From Phanerochaete sordida (Eukaryota; Basidiomycota; Agaricomycetes; Polyporales; Phanerochaetaceae), in contig BPQB01000020.1 of the NCBI GenBank assembly GCA_019973155.2, positions 62,001-126,000 of the forward strand: a stretch of 64,000 nt of DNA, written 5' to 3'. A program made the position numbers and the translations under genes. Under the pieces are notes generated by a model. It saw only the letters and a program-made list of their open reading frames with translations, had not been told where the DNA came from and did no database searches. Positions 10,570 through 22,405 of this stretch are shown here, piece after piece (the first letter of the stretch is position 1; the number at the start of each line of letters is the position of its first letter).

Positions 10570-10882
10570 ACACGAGTCGCTGTAGTACGTGCAGCGAGCG
10601 GGTTTCGGAATGCATATCCCTTGCCCTACACGCTCCTGCGCATGCTGCCGTCAGTGGTGCTCCTGCGGGGGTCACACGCGCCCAGGGATCAGCTTCTGCG
10701 CCCGCCTGCATACTTATCTCTGACTGCTCCCCGCCGGAATCCCACAGGAGCCCGCAGCTTATCTCCAACGCTATCTCGAGCCTTGCCTACATACTCGCGG
10801 GAAGCCTCCACCCACGCAGCCGCCCCGACTCCCCTCCCGCTCCCCTTGCTGACCCCTCTCCCACCAGCCCCCACCAGCACGA
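10570..10882. promoter_or_regulatory. Promoter region of the urea transporter with GATA-type sites
   Basis: Upstream of DUR3, the minus strand carries AGATAA at 10719-10714 and 10764-10759 and AGATAG at 10776-10771, all matching HGATAR. This is the binding site of AreA/NIT2-type GATA factors, which activate nitrogen-catabolic genes in fungi. Regulation by such a factor is inferred, not shown. Confidence 0.45.
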
Positions 10883-13484
10883 ATGTCATCGCCAGTCCCG
10901 CCCGCGCTCCCGCAGGGCGCAGGCTACGCCCTGTGCGCGGGGCTCGGGCTGCTCTTCGCGGGCGCGATGTGGCACACGGTGCGCGCGCTCGCGCGCGCGC
11001 GCGGCGAGGTGCAGGGCAGCGAGCTCTTCATGACCGCCGCGCGCAGCGTCGGGCCCGGGCTCGTCGCGGGCGCCGTCGTCTCGAGCTGGACCGTCGCGGG
11101 CACGCTCCTCACGAGCTGCACGTGGACGTTCTCCTACGGCGTCTCGGGCGCGTATTTCTGTGCGTGGCCTGTTGCGGTGTGTGTGGGGGTGTGTGCTGAT
11201 GCGGTGCTAGATGGTGCGGGCGTGTGTCTGCGACCGGTGTGGCCTGCGCTCAGATTTGCGTAGGTGCCGGCGCGTGTGTGCAGATCCTGATGTTCTCGGT
11301 CGCCGCCATCGAGCTCAAGCGCAAGGCACCCGGGGCGCATACCTTCCTCGAGCGTACGTACCGGCCTTTCCACCGTGACATACCCGCATCTGAACGCCGC
11401 TACAGTGACGAAGAGTTTGTGACACTGCTTCGCTTGCGCGGCGCCTACGCCTCACACACTTGTGTTCCAGTCCGATATGGCGTTCCCGGGCATTGCATCC
11501 AGATTTTCTACTCGACCTTGGTGCAGCTGTTCAACTGCGTGAATTTGTTGGTCGGAGGTAAATATGACTTTGCACTCGTCTGCTCGGGCTCATCGCCTCC
11601 AGGGTCCGCGGTCTTCTCCTCCATTACTGGGATGCATCCTATAGCAAGCTGTTTCTTGCTTCCCATAGGCGTCGTCGTCTACACCGTTACCGGCGGAAGT
11701 GAGTGAAATAAAGCAGCTCTGAAAGCGACACTGCTGACTGTCTCCAGTCAAGGCTACGTTCCTTGTGTAGGGCTTCTTTTATTTCTTCCAGCAATCCGCT
11801 CACATCGCCCTGCTAGCGACTACATGCACACCGTCGTGATCTACGTCATCATCCTCATTGCGCTCTTCTCGACCTACGCGACGAGCCCGCTCATCGGGAG
11901 CCCAGACAAGATGTACACGCTGCTCGCCGCCGCGGCCGAGTCGTCGCCGGCACCGGGCGCACCCGGCGGGTCGTACCTCTCCTTCCACTCGGTGCAGAGC
12001 CTCGTGCTCGGCATCGTGATCTTCGTCACGGGCTGGTCCGCGACGGTCGACGTGCAGCTCTTCCAGAAGGCGATCGCGGCGGACCCCGCGCACACGCTCG
12101 GCGGGTACCTCCTCGGCGGCCTGTGCTGGTTCGCGATCCCGTTCTGCCTCGCGACGACGTTCGGCCTCGTCGGGCGCGCGCTCCAGACGGACGCGGCGTG
12201 GCCGACGTTCCCGCGCCTGATGTCCGTCGACGAGGTCAACAAGGGCCTCGTGCTGCCGTACGCCGCGCAGGCGTTGCTCGGGAAGGTGCGTGCGCTCGCT
12301 GCCCGTAGTTTGTGCTAGCGATAATCCCGATTTTAGGGCGGTGCGGTGCTGGTGCTGCTCATGATCTTCATGGCAGTCACGTCGGCGTTCTCTTCAGACC
12401 TGGTCTGCATCGCCTCGGTCGTGACCTACGACATCTACCGCGGATACATCAATCCCAGAGCCACGGGAAAACGGCTCCTGAAACTCAGCCACTTTGTGGT
12501 CATAGGCTTTGCGACTGTCTGCGCATGCATCGCCGCAGGGCTGTCGCAGACTGCTATTGGTGTCAACTTCATTATTGTGAGCAATTCATTTTCGCCTATT
12601 ACTGCAACCTCACGCTCCCTCGAGACATCGATTGGTATTGTGACGGCACCCGCCTTCTTCCCAATCGCTTGCACTCTTCTATGGAGAAAGCAAAACACGA
12701 TTGCCGTCGTCTTAGCTCCAATACTCGGGACCGCAACAGGAATCGGATGCTGGGTCGGCTCCACTCACCACTGGTACAGCGCGGTGCGTCCGTCTCTCTA
12801 CACATGCCACAGCTCTAGCTGACCAACACAGCTCACCATCGACACGCTCGGCGAGCCCCTGCCCCTCGTGGTCGGCAACGCCGTCTCGCTGTTCTCCCCG
12901 TTCATCTACAGCCCTCTGCTCACCGTCCTGTTCGGCGCGCAAGACTTCCGGTGGGAGAAGTTCGGGGCCATTACCGCCGTCGACGACAGCGACGTGACCG
13001 GCATCACAAGCGAGCAGCTGGCCGAGCAGACGAAGGCCGAGGAGCCGCAGATGGACGCCGCCACGGACGCGCGGATGAAGCGCGCCTCGCTCATTGCTGC
13101 GTACTGGTCGATCGTGAGCTCTGCGCTTTTCTTCGTACGACTGGGTGACTTACGCCTCGAAAGGCGGTGACGCTCGCGTTCATCATTGTCCTGCCGATGC
13201 CGCTGTATGGCACGCGGTATGTCTTCAGCCGGCCCTTCTTCCGCCTCTGGGTCGTCTGGACGTTCGCGTGGGCGTGGGCCGCCGCCCTGATCATCACGCT
13301 GCTTCCCCTGTGGCAAGGCCGCCGGACGCTCTGGCTGGTCATGTCGTACGCGTTCACGAGGAGGTCAGCCGTTGTGGAACCCTCGAGTCCGGCAGAACGA
13401 CAAGGCAGCGAGGAGATTGAGGAGAAGAAAGCGAGCTCCGATGCAGAGAGTGCTGCGCAAGTGATGGTAGTTCCCGTACGCTGA
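10883..13484 (+). CDS. DUR3: DUR3-type urea active transporter (sodium:solute symporter family)
   Basis: The product imports urea (and possibly polyamines) across the plasma membrane. Exons 10883-11159, 11211-11213, 11264-11353, 11406-11414, 11471-11557, 11603-11698, 11748-11766, 11817-12285, 12337-12576, 12625-12783, 12832-13113 and 13164-13484 join to 683 aa, as expected for DUR3. Family hallmarks are SWTVAGTLLTSCTW, IELKRKAPGAHTFLE, TGGIKATFLVDYMHT, WSATVDVQLFQKAI, FMAVTSAFSSDLVCIASVVT and GNAVSLFSPFIYSP. About 14-15 hydrophobic segments are visible. The C-terminus is a hydrophilic Glu/Ser-rich tail. Exons 2 (3 nt) and 4 (9 nt) are microexons inferred because they restore family spacing. 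The 12577-12624 intron has a weak CGAG acceptor. Confidence 0.9.
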
Positions 13485-13563
13485 AGGCCGTGACGTTTGA
13501 CCTGTATGAATTATTGTGAAGTCTAAGATTACATGTGTGTGCACCGCCAAAGTCCCTGTATGA

Positions 13564-16500
13564 TTACCACATCTCGTGGTCGAACCGCTCCAGCACCGCA
13601 GTCGCGTCTTCGACGTCCTTCTGCGCCTTCTTGCGCATGTAGAAGATAGGACAGTCCTTGCTCGAGCACAGCACGTCCTGGTGCAGCGAGCCCTGGCACC
13701 GCTGACATTGCGTCCAGAGGCGCGAGAACCTGACCTGCAGGTCCGACACATTGCCCACCTGCTTCTGGTAGAACTCGTTGATGCGCGGCCGGCAGTTGTT
13801 GCACACCGCGCCGTTGGGCACGCTGTTGCTCGCCTTCAGCTGCGTCTTGCAGCCCATGCACGTCACGGTCTTGACCGCGAATTTCATGAGGCCGCCTACT
13901 GTTGGGGTAGCGATCTGAATTGTCCGAGTGTGGTCGCCAGACACTAAAACGAAGTCAGGAGATGCCAAGGGAAACCATTGTTTGAGCGTCACTTACGCAG
14001 TGAGTTAGCCTTCTCGCCAAGGATTGGTTCGAAGATACGCATCAGCGGATTTGACAGCTGGTTCTCGAGGTAGTACTTCGTATCAATGGGTATACTGTTT
14101 TCCAGGACGAAGATGGGATCCTCGGACTTCTCGTAGGCCGCTGCACCCTTTGCACCCTTGATGATGACATAGGCGACACGGTCACCGACGTTTGGCGCAG
14201 AACCAGCGTCACGCTGTCTCATCCGCTCAGCAAGCTCTACGTGGGCCTGCTTTCCGGCGTAGTCTGCGAAAGATAACAATGAGCCACAGATCCAAATGAA
14301 AAAGGGCAGAGCACACACCTGCTTTCGCCAAGGCCTTCGTGATCACCAGCTGCGACATGTCGACCTTGTTCTGGAGCAAGTCCGAGATGATCTGCTTCGT
14401 GTACTCAATCGCACCGTCGACGTCCCGGTCGATCAGCATCTTATTGAGGCATGTCGAGATGACGGTCGAGACCAGCCGACAGTTGTCTCGCCTGACAGTC
14501 TGCGACGACGGTGTGAGGGACCGATCTCATGAGTCCAGCAAGCGTACGCACCTCGATACCCTTGGTGTCCATCTTGTCGTACTTGTCCGGCCGTGTCCAG
14601 TAGAGGCCGGCGTACCGCTTCTTGCTGATGAGCAGGTATGGGAAGTACACCTTCTCGAACTCTAGCTTGATGGGCTTGATGAACTTCTGGGTAACGAACT
14701 CAGCCGCTTGTGCACCTGTTCCGCGAAAGTAGCGTTAAGCGACCGGATGTATCTATCGAGGTAGGACGACATACCGAGCTGCATGACCGTTTCTAGATCT
14801 GTCGGTCCGAACTTGACCATGACGGAGTCAGTATCACCATAAATGACTTCCGCGTCGTGCGCGTGTCCGTTGGCAATGCAATACTCTGCTTCGACCTCCT
14901 GCGAACGACTTTAATATGACGTCTGCGCAACGATCAGACGTCACAAACCTGCTTGGTCTTCTCGATCATCTGCCGACCGAACGACGTCGTACTCGACGAG
15001 ATCGCCAGGCAGGGCAGCTTGCCAATAGTGGCACCGGTGAAACCGTACACTGAGTTGGCACTAATCTAAAGAATCAGGACGGACTCAGTAGCTGATATTT
15101 TTGCAAGTCGGGATGAGGTTTACCTTCAGGGCAAGCTGCCTACCGTCCAGCACCGCGCGCTTGAAGGGGTCCGACTCCTTCTTGAGATCAGCTTTGGCGC
15201 GTTTACGCGCAGAGATGAGGTCTTCTAGAATGGTCGGAAGCAAGCCCTTCCGCTTCTTCGACGTGGCGAAGAAGTCTGCCCGCGTGAATAGTTAACAACT
15301 CTGTCAGGTCCTGATCCAGTGGGGGCAGCTTACCATTATTGGGTGTCTGGATATAGTCCACGTCCTTCACAAGGTTCAGCCTATCGATGGTCGACTTGTC
15401 GAGCAGCGTTGTGTAGCACAAGTTGTGGGCCATCATGATGGAGGGGTATAGGGAGGCGAAATCTAGCGTGGCGATGGGAACCTTGTAGTAGCCCTTGTGA
15501 GGCTCGATGACTGTAGCACCCTCATATTGCTCGTCGGTTCCTATGACCTGTCAGTCGAAGTATGGGAGGGGACGGTGGAGACACTCACCTTCGCCCTTGA
15601 GCGACGGAATAACATAACCCTCATCGTTGGCTTTCCGGAAGAGCTGCGACAGCACTTTGATCGACTGCCCTCGCGAAAGCAGGTAGTTGAACGGGACACC
15701 CGTGACACGCGCCATCTCGATGTAGTTGATGAAGCACATCAGCTTGTCCATGAGACGCTGCGGCAGGTACGCGTCCTTCAGACAGTAGACCGCGAGACGC
15801 CGCCTACTCTCGGGGCCGCCGTTCTGCAGCTCAGTGATGACCGAGTGGTGCACGTCCTCCTTCTGCTCGCCGAGGAATTGCGCGCAGACAGAGTTGAGAG
15901 TGTAGGACCGGAGCTTGTGCTCGCGCTGCATGTACTGCAGGATATCGATCTGCAAGCGGCCATCCAGGGCTGTCTCTTTCGAGTCGCGCTGACCGAAGGC
16001 CTTCGACGAGAAGTGTGTCTCCTTTGTCTGCGCCTTGGTATCTGACAGAGAGAGTAAGTGGAAAGACTCCGTGTACGCATGGTAGACTGACTGCGCATCC
16101 GTCCAAGGAATGGCAAGTTATTCGCCTTGATTGCCTTCGCTCTGTCCATCAGGTATGGCAAATCGAAGCCCGCGATGTTGTATCCAATCACGACGTCAGC
16201 ATCGACCTCGCTGACAAAGTCTCGCCACGCGTTCAACATCTCAGCTTCCGAATCGAATGACAGCACTTGGGAGCCGACGATGTGGGAACAGCTTGAGAGG
16301 GTGAAAACATTCCGGATAAATGGGTGAGATTCGCCTGAAGTGATGTGAGCACTCGCGTATATCGCATGATCTGAAGCCACGCGAAGTGATACCTTGTCTG
16401 GTAACCATGCTCGCGATTTGGATGACAGGATCCACTTGAGCCTCTGGGAAGATACCCTTCCGACCCGCGCACTCAATATCGAAGCTGAGGATACGTAGTG

Positions 16501-17904
16501 GCGCGATATGCGAATAAGGGCCATCGGCTGGATGCGAGATGATATCGTTCCATCTATGAAAAATCTGTGAGGCAACGTATTGTATAGTCGTGCAAAGTTG
16601 CTGACCTGACGGCAATCTCGAGCTGACAGTGCGACTTCTTGTCTTTCTCTTGCAAGATCTTGTACTTTCCAGCGGGGACCTCCACCCAGTTCATACCCAC
16701 AATCTGTACACAACGTCAACTTCGGCCCTAGAGATTACGATGAGATTAGGCATCGGACGAACCTTGGCATCAATCATGAAGCGCAGCACATAAGCAATGT
16801 TCGATTCGAAGGTCGTGACGCTCTCCGTCTTGAAAAGATCGTTGAAATGACACTCGCCCCTCTCGAAAATGCGTAAACATCGCAGAACAGTAAGCTTCAG
16901 GCACGTCTGGCACATGTGATTGACTCATCTCTGATCTTTGGGAGGCTGCGCTGGTCGGACACTTCAATGCGGATGAATGGCACCATCGCATCTCCCCTGT
17001 AACCCCAAAGGGATCGCTTGTTGACTATGGTGACATTCCGAACTGCTCCTCCGGCAGCGATTCCCTACAAGCCGACATTGACTGAGCTAAATTGCAAGAA
17101 AGGGAAACTGCGCTCACATTCAAGTATGTGCAGAACGCATTCACATCCGTATCCAGGAAGCCTCGGGGTGCGGCGACATAGAAATAGGGGTGGAAGTCAG
17201 TGACATGCGTGAGGACTGAGTTGCCCGCCTATCAGACGTTATAATCAATACGGTGACGTGCAGATATTGCCCCGGTAAAGCAATGCTCACCTGCGTAACA
17301 CCGAACATGCGCAAACTGGGGCCGCCACCATGTTCTGATGAATCTTCGATGTCGATTTGTTGGAAGACTGCAAGGAGCTCAACGCGCGGTGAGACAATAA
17401 CATACGGTTCTACTCACTGACGGCATCGTTCTTGGGGTCAATTTGCGGTAGCGCAGGGCGTGCCCACTGGTCCGCGCCTCCTTCGGCTTCTGTATTTGTA
17501 ATCAAACCGCAGTGAGTACACAAGCGACTCGACGCAACAGAGGCCACAGTATAAACGTAGCCAAGAGTCATGTGAGCCCAAAAGAATAGAAAGCAGGCGT
17601 ATGACGCGTCGAAACAGAGAGGCAATTGGGTGACAGGACACGTACCGCGACTCTCCGCAGTGGTCTCTTTCAGACGCGCCAGCACGTCAGCGAAGGACGG
17701 CTGAGCCTGATTCGCGTTCTGAGACGATCCTTTCTTTTGTTTCTGACTTTGACTTTGCGTCAGGGGTGGCTGACTCGCGGGAGGGGGAGCTGTCTGCGCG
17801 TCGTGGTTGGCATCCTCGGGCGACGGGGAGAGCTTGCGGCGTTTCGCAGGCGGCTCTGTCGCGGCTTCCGACGCTCTCAGGGGGAGATTTTCCTTCGCAG
17901 CCAT
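13564..17904 (-). CDS. POL3: DNA polymerase delta catalytic subunit
   Basis: This is the replicative B-family polymerase with proofreading exonuclease. The start at 17904 gives [19 protein letters not shown], followed by a basic nuclear-localisation-like [13 protein letters not shown]. Exonuclease motifs are [17 protein letters not shown] (near 16490-16440) and [14 protein letters not shown] (near 16190-16150). Polymerase motifs are [13 protein letters not shown] (near 15450), a [18 protein letters not shown] segment (near 15065-15025) and [14 protein letters not shown] (near 14850-14810). The C-terminal metal-binding modules are intact: [20 protein letters not shown] as CysA and [10 protein letters not shown]...LCSSKDC as CysB, which binds the Fe-S cluster. 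The protein ends FDHEMW. It is broken by many introns of about 50-70 nt; not all were placed exactly. Confidence 0.93.
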
Positions 17905-18569
17905 TTGAACGCGTCACGGTGCGTCAAGAAGTCGTTAGGAAGGGGAGGTCGTCGCGGACGAGGTGGATGAGGAGAGACAAGACGCGTGCGGAGAAATGAG
18001 ACGCGGGTCTGCTTAAACGCGCAAGCGCCTGGCTTAATTAGACGCCTTTAATAAAGACCACAAAATTCTAGTCTCCCAGAGGCAGAAGCTTACGGAGTAA
18101 ATTCACTACAATTCCTAAAAGAATTACGGCAGTAGGTAAGACTTCTTCATCGTCAAGCATATACGACGGGTTCTCTGAAGTGTGAGGGTATCGAATTTGA
18201 CAAGATCACGCAGTTCGCCATACGGGGCGTTGCACTAACATACCTAATAAAGCTACTCATTAGTTAGTTTACTGCCTCCACGGCATGGATTCCAACCATT
18301 GAGCAATTGAGAGCGACCCTAGAGACCATCATCGTTCGTATGTCGCTATGTGTCACCGTGGCACAAGCTTTGAATGGTCTGACGGCGAGACGCGTCCGAG
18401 GACCCCACGTGTAACGCCCGTTCGACGCGACTGACCAGTGCAAGCGACTACCGACGCCACGTTCCTCCACGTCCACCACACGTCCACCTCCTACTGCCAT
18501 ATAGCCCAGCCCCCTCGCTCTCTCTGCTCTTTGACCCCGTCGCTTGCTCTCCACACACCCCAGCCTACC
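17905..18569. other. Divergent promoter region between POL3 and phosphomannomutase
   Basis: No gene was seen. The part at about 18030-18280 is clearly AT-richer than its surroundings, with stretches like AATAAAGACCACAAAATTC. It separates two housekeeping genes transcribed away from each other. Confidence 0.45.
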
Positions 18570-19603
18570 ATGTCTTCTCCGTTCGCCGACCGCCCCTCCA
18601 AGGTCCTCGTGCTCTTCGACGTCGATGGCACGCTTACGCTCGCCCGCCAAGTACGTCCAGCCGTGCATCGCCTCTGAGAGCATGGATACGACGCGTTCTA
18701 CTAGGGCGTGACACCGGAGATGCAGCAGCTCCTGCGCGACCTCCGCAAGAAGGTCGTCATCGGCGTGGTCGGCGGCTCCGACTTTGTCAAGATCTCCGAA
18801 CAGCTGTCCGCCCACGGTGCCAACGGTGCGCTCTCCTCTTCTCACCTACACTCGCTGTGACTCACACAGCACACGCAGCCCTCGACGAGTTCGACTACTT
18901 CTTCGCGGAGAACGGCCTGACCGCGTACAAGCTCGGCAAGTCGCTCTCGCAGCAGTCCTTCATCGGCTGGATCGGCGAGGAGAAGTACAAGAAGCTCGCG
19001 AACTTCATTCTCCACTATATCGCGGACCTCGACATCCCTATCAAGCGGTGCGTGCCCCGAAATCTACGTGTGCGCTTTCGTTGTGCTGACTTGGCGCAGG
19101 GGCACGTTCATCGAGTTCCGCAATGGCATGATCAACGTCAGCCCGATTGGCCGTAACGCGACGTGCGCCGTCATTTATTCTCAATAAAGCCCAACGTCTG
19201 ACCTTCATCTCTGTACAGCATCCAGGAGCGCATCGAGTTCGAGCAGTACGACAAGAAGGCGGGCGTCCGCGCCGAGTTCGTGCGCGTGCTGAGGGAGAAG
19301 TTTGGCGACTACGGCCTCACGTTCAGCATCGGCGGCCAGATCTCGTTCGACGTCTTCCCGCACGGCTGGGACAAGACCTACTGCCTGCGCCATGTCGAGG
19401 ACGAGCACTTCGACGAGATCCACTTCTTCGGCGACAAGACCTACAAGGCACGTCCGTCACCGTCTCGCGCTGACCATAACCGCTGACTTGGTACACAGGG
19501 CGGCAACGACTACGAAATCTTCTCGGACCCGCGCACGATTGGCCACACGGTGGCGAACCCGCCGGAGACCATGGTCGCGCTCAAGGAACAATTCTCCCTC
19601 TAG
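18570..19603 (+). CDS. SEC53: Phosphomannomutase
   Basis: The product converts mannose-6-phosphate to mannose-1-phosphate for GDP-mannose, used in glycosylation and GPI anchors, in the cytosol. Exons 18570-18650, 18705-18825, 18879-19047, 19100-19162, 19219-19447 and 19499-19603 join to 255 aa, the usual length. The HAD-type nucleophile motif LFDVDGTLT is at residues 16-24. Further family features are [68 protein letters not shown] and [19 protein letters not shown]. The last intron (19448-19498) begins with GC rather than GT, and only this junction gives the conserved YKGGND. The gene symbol follows the yeast orthologue. Confidence 0.95.
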
Positions 19604-19709
19604 TAGACTAATTGCCACAGTACAGACAAGACAAAGGGATATAGGGCCGGACACTAGTAATACATCTCCAATATATAGGCTCCAGGTGAATAGACATGCC
19701 AGACTCGAT

Positions 19710-21648
19710 TTATACCCTCCCCCGCCACCGTCGCCAGAGCACGGCCGAGATTGCGCTCGAGAGCGCAAGCGCGGCGATGCACACGGAGAACGTCGTCCGC
19801 CAGCAGCGCGCGCCGCGACAGACTTGCCCATCCTCGGGCGCGTTCTGCGCAGGGCCCATCGCACGGTCCGCAAGGAAGGCGTACAGGTAAGAGAACGCCG
19901 TTGTCCCGACGAACGGCGCGTACGAGATGATGCCGAAGTTGCGCCCGAGGTTCGCTGGACCATAGATCGCGCTGAGGATTCCAGGTCTGTGGGCACGCCG
20001 TCAGCCGTCGCACGCGCAGTCACACACCGAGGAGAGACACGCACAGGATGGTGAAAGTCGTGCCGTACGCGACGCCGACGCCGACGCTCAGCATGCCCAT
20101 GCTCGCGCCCTGCGCGCCAGCACCGATGAACGACGCGAACGCCAGCAGGAGTAAAGCGCACGCGCACAGCAGGAACGCCATGCGCGACAGGTAATGCCGG
20201 CGCGGGAACGCGTAGTACACCGCGCCCTTCGGCGTGCTCGCGAGGGCTGAGCGCTCCTCATCGACGCCGCCGAGCTCGTAACGCGACCCTCGCGGCGAGC
20301 CCTCGCTGTCGTCGGCAGTGGGCCGCATGTACGAGATGGGCACGGGCGCGATGAAGTCAGCCAGCGGGCCGATGACTAGCCGCGACATCATGTTCGCGAT
20401 GGAGAGGAGCTGCACTTGGGTCGTGATGGACGACCCGGCCGCCTTTTGGGCTAGGACCGCGAAAGTAGATGCACTCGGCGAGCCAAGTGATAGGAAGATT
20501 GAGGAGAGGTTGGCCATAACCATCTCAGACTGTTTGAGAAGACATATCACAATAAGTCAGCTGGTAGCCGGAGAGAATGCGGTACGCACACAACCGAGGA
20601 CGAGTGATATGGCTACTGTCAAAGCCCAGAAATGCGGGTCACGTAGGAGATCCAGCGCCGACCCATGCTGCGGAGGTGACACTTCGCGGTGCCCGGCTAG
20701 CACAGCTACCTGGACTGACGGATCCTTCTTTGGTGAGTCGGCTTCGGGTGGCGAGATGGAACGACGTCTTGACAGCAGCGGAGATGTCTCAGCTGATGAG
20801 GAGCCTTGTGCTCTTGAGGTTGCCTCGAGAGAGGATATACGTTGCGCTGCGGAGTCCCGGTCGTCTTCATGAGAGGCGAAGGATGAAGTGGAAGCGGCTC
20901 CCGGCAGGATGCATGCACCGAACAGATGGGCTATGCCTGTGACAACGGCAAGGAACGCCAGAAAGGTCGACACGTTGAGAACGCCGTCCTTCGTGAAGAC
21001 ATGTTCAGCCAGGATAGACATGAGCAGCGGCGAGCACCCGAAGAGGGCCATACTCGTGCCGGACGCGACGCCAATGTAGTGTGGGAATGTCTGCGTCGCG
21101 GAGAAGACGAACGAGAAGTACCTGTGCGATACATTAGGCTCTGCTGCACGAGGAGGTAGAGCACACGTACGAGAAGACCGTCCCAACCCCAATGAGCCCG
21201 AAGTAGACAATCATCCGCCGGAAGACGTCCGTCGTGTCCGCCGTCCGCGGGGGCACGTCCGCGATCTCGTACGCGAAGAGGCCGAAGCCTGCCGCAAAGC
21301 ATGCGCCGGCGATGAGCGAGCAGGTGCGCGCGCCGCGGGTATCGAGGACCTTGCCCACGAGCGCGGCTATGGGGTACTGTCCGACCATGCCCCTGTGGGT
21401 TCGTGAGCGAAGGCGGGTGTGCAGGAAATTGGGAACGCACGCAAGGGCTATGGTCGTGAGCTGCGGCTGCGTAAAGTGGTGGTGCTCGGCCAGGGCCGGC
21501 GAAAAGAGCGGAAAGCTGTAGAGGCCTCCGGCCCATAGCCTGCAAGCAGGTCGTCAGACTGCGCTCAGCAGCGCAAGCGCAGTGCTCACGCATTTGCCGC
21601 TATTGCAGCACAGCGGAGGTATTTCTGACCTGCACTCAGGTCAGACAT
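19710..21648 (-). CDS. MFS transporter, MCH1/nodulin-like type
   Basis: A probable major facilitator transporter of the MCH1/nodulin-like group; the substrate is unknown. The start at 21648 gives MSDLSAGQKYLRC, followed by LWAGGLYSFPLFSPALAEHH, a conserved first transmembrane region of this group. Then come MVGQYPIAALVGKVLD, SFVFSATQTFPHYIGVASGT and a long Ser-rich cytoplasmic loop (SSFASHEDDRDSAAQ to SPPEADSPKKD) between the two six-helix halves. The second half includes ANMMSRLVIGPLADFI and YGPANLGRNFGIISYAPFVG, and the protein ends at WRRWRGRV. About six introns interrupt it. Yeast MCH1 is a vacuolar-membrane member, so an internal membrane is possible but not shown here. Confidence 0.82.
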
Positions 21649-22118
21649 ACTGGCCAGGAGGCGGCGGGAAGAGCCTGGAAGAGCAGGGTGAAGATGGAGG
21701 TCTTTGATGAAGTTCGTGTGAGCGAGTCACGGGCGACCAAGGACTGTCTGGGACAGCCCTTCGTGTGGCGCTTCGCACGCATCCCCGGATTCCGTTCGTA
21801 TCAGCTGTTTCCTCATCATGTTCTATACGAAGCCATGTACACGAGTCGATGCATCAGACCGAGGACTCGAGTGTTCAAAAACCGAAAGCAAGAACAAAGC
21901 GTGCGAGTATCCCTACGGGACGGCGGGACTGACTTAGCACACCCAGCGCTGAACGACGTTGAGGCGCGTTTTAGCCCGAGACTAAGGAGCACAACTACCT
22001 GCAGGACTGCATAGTCAAATGTACAGTGAGAGCTGACAGGTTTCAGGACGAAAGAGAAGATGAACGCTTGAACGCTTGCTGACACATAGCTAACTTCTCG
22101 TGGCGCGAGAATAGCAAG
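21649..22118. other. Intergenic spacer upstream of the MFS gene, up to the transposon
   Basis: Holds the promoter of the MFS transporter (-). No gene was recognised. Its right edge contains the first copy of the transposon's 9-bp target duplication. Confidence 0.4.
22110..22118 (+). repeat. Target-site duplication, left copy
   Basis: AATAGCAAG directly abuts the left terminal repeat. The identical 9 bases abut the right terminal repeat at 24045-24053. Confidence 0.9.
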
Positions 22119-22284
22119 TAGTCTCGTACCAGACCTTCCTTCGACGAATTTGGCAATCGAATCAGGAAGGTCTGGTCTCCAGCCAACGGCGGAAGGGGGG
22201 GTCGACATTTCGACGCGCGAGCGTTCGGCGCCTACCGCGCTTGCTCTCGCTCGTACTCCTCCGCCGCCGCCCTCGTCGCTCCCT
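22119..22284 (+). repeat. Left terminal inverted repeat (166 bp)
   Basis: Matches the reverse complement of 23879-24044 at 165 of 166 positions; the only difference is T/C in CGTACTCCTCC versus CGTACCCCTCC. It contains a perfect 12-bp inverted repeat, CCAGACCTTCCT (22129-22140) and AGGAAGGTCTGG (22164-22175). Confidence 0.95.
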
Positions 22285-22405
22285 GGCCCACCCCTCACCG
22301 CCCATGCTATCCTAGACCACCGACATAAACTCTTGGCGACTGAACACATTATAATCACATGTCTATACCGCTCTAATACATCTTTTTCCTCCGTATCTGT
22401 CGTAC

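Noticed and set aside
11160..11263. Single 104-nt intron in DUR3
   Set aside because: It stays in frame, but twice the usual intron length and loss of one conserved position make the two-intron model with a 3-nt exon more likely. Not fully excluded.
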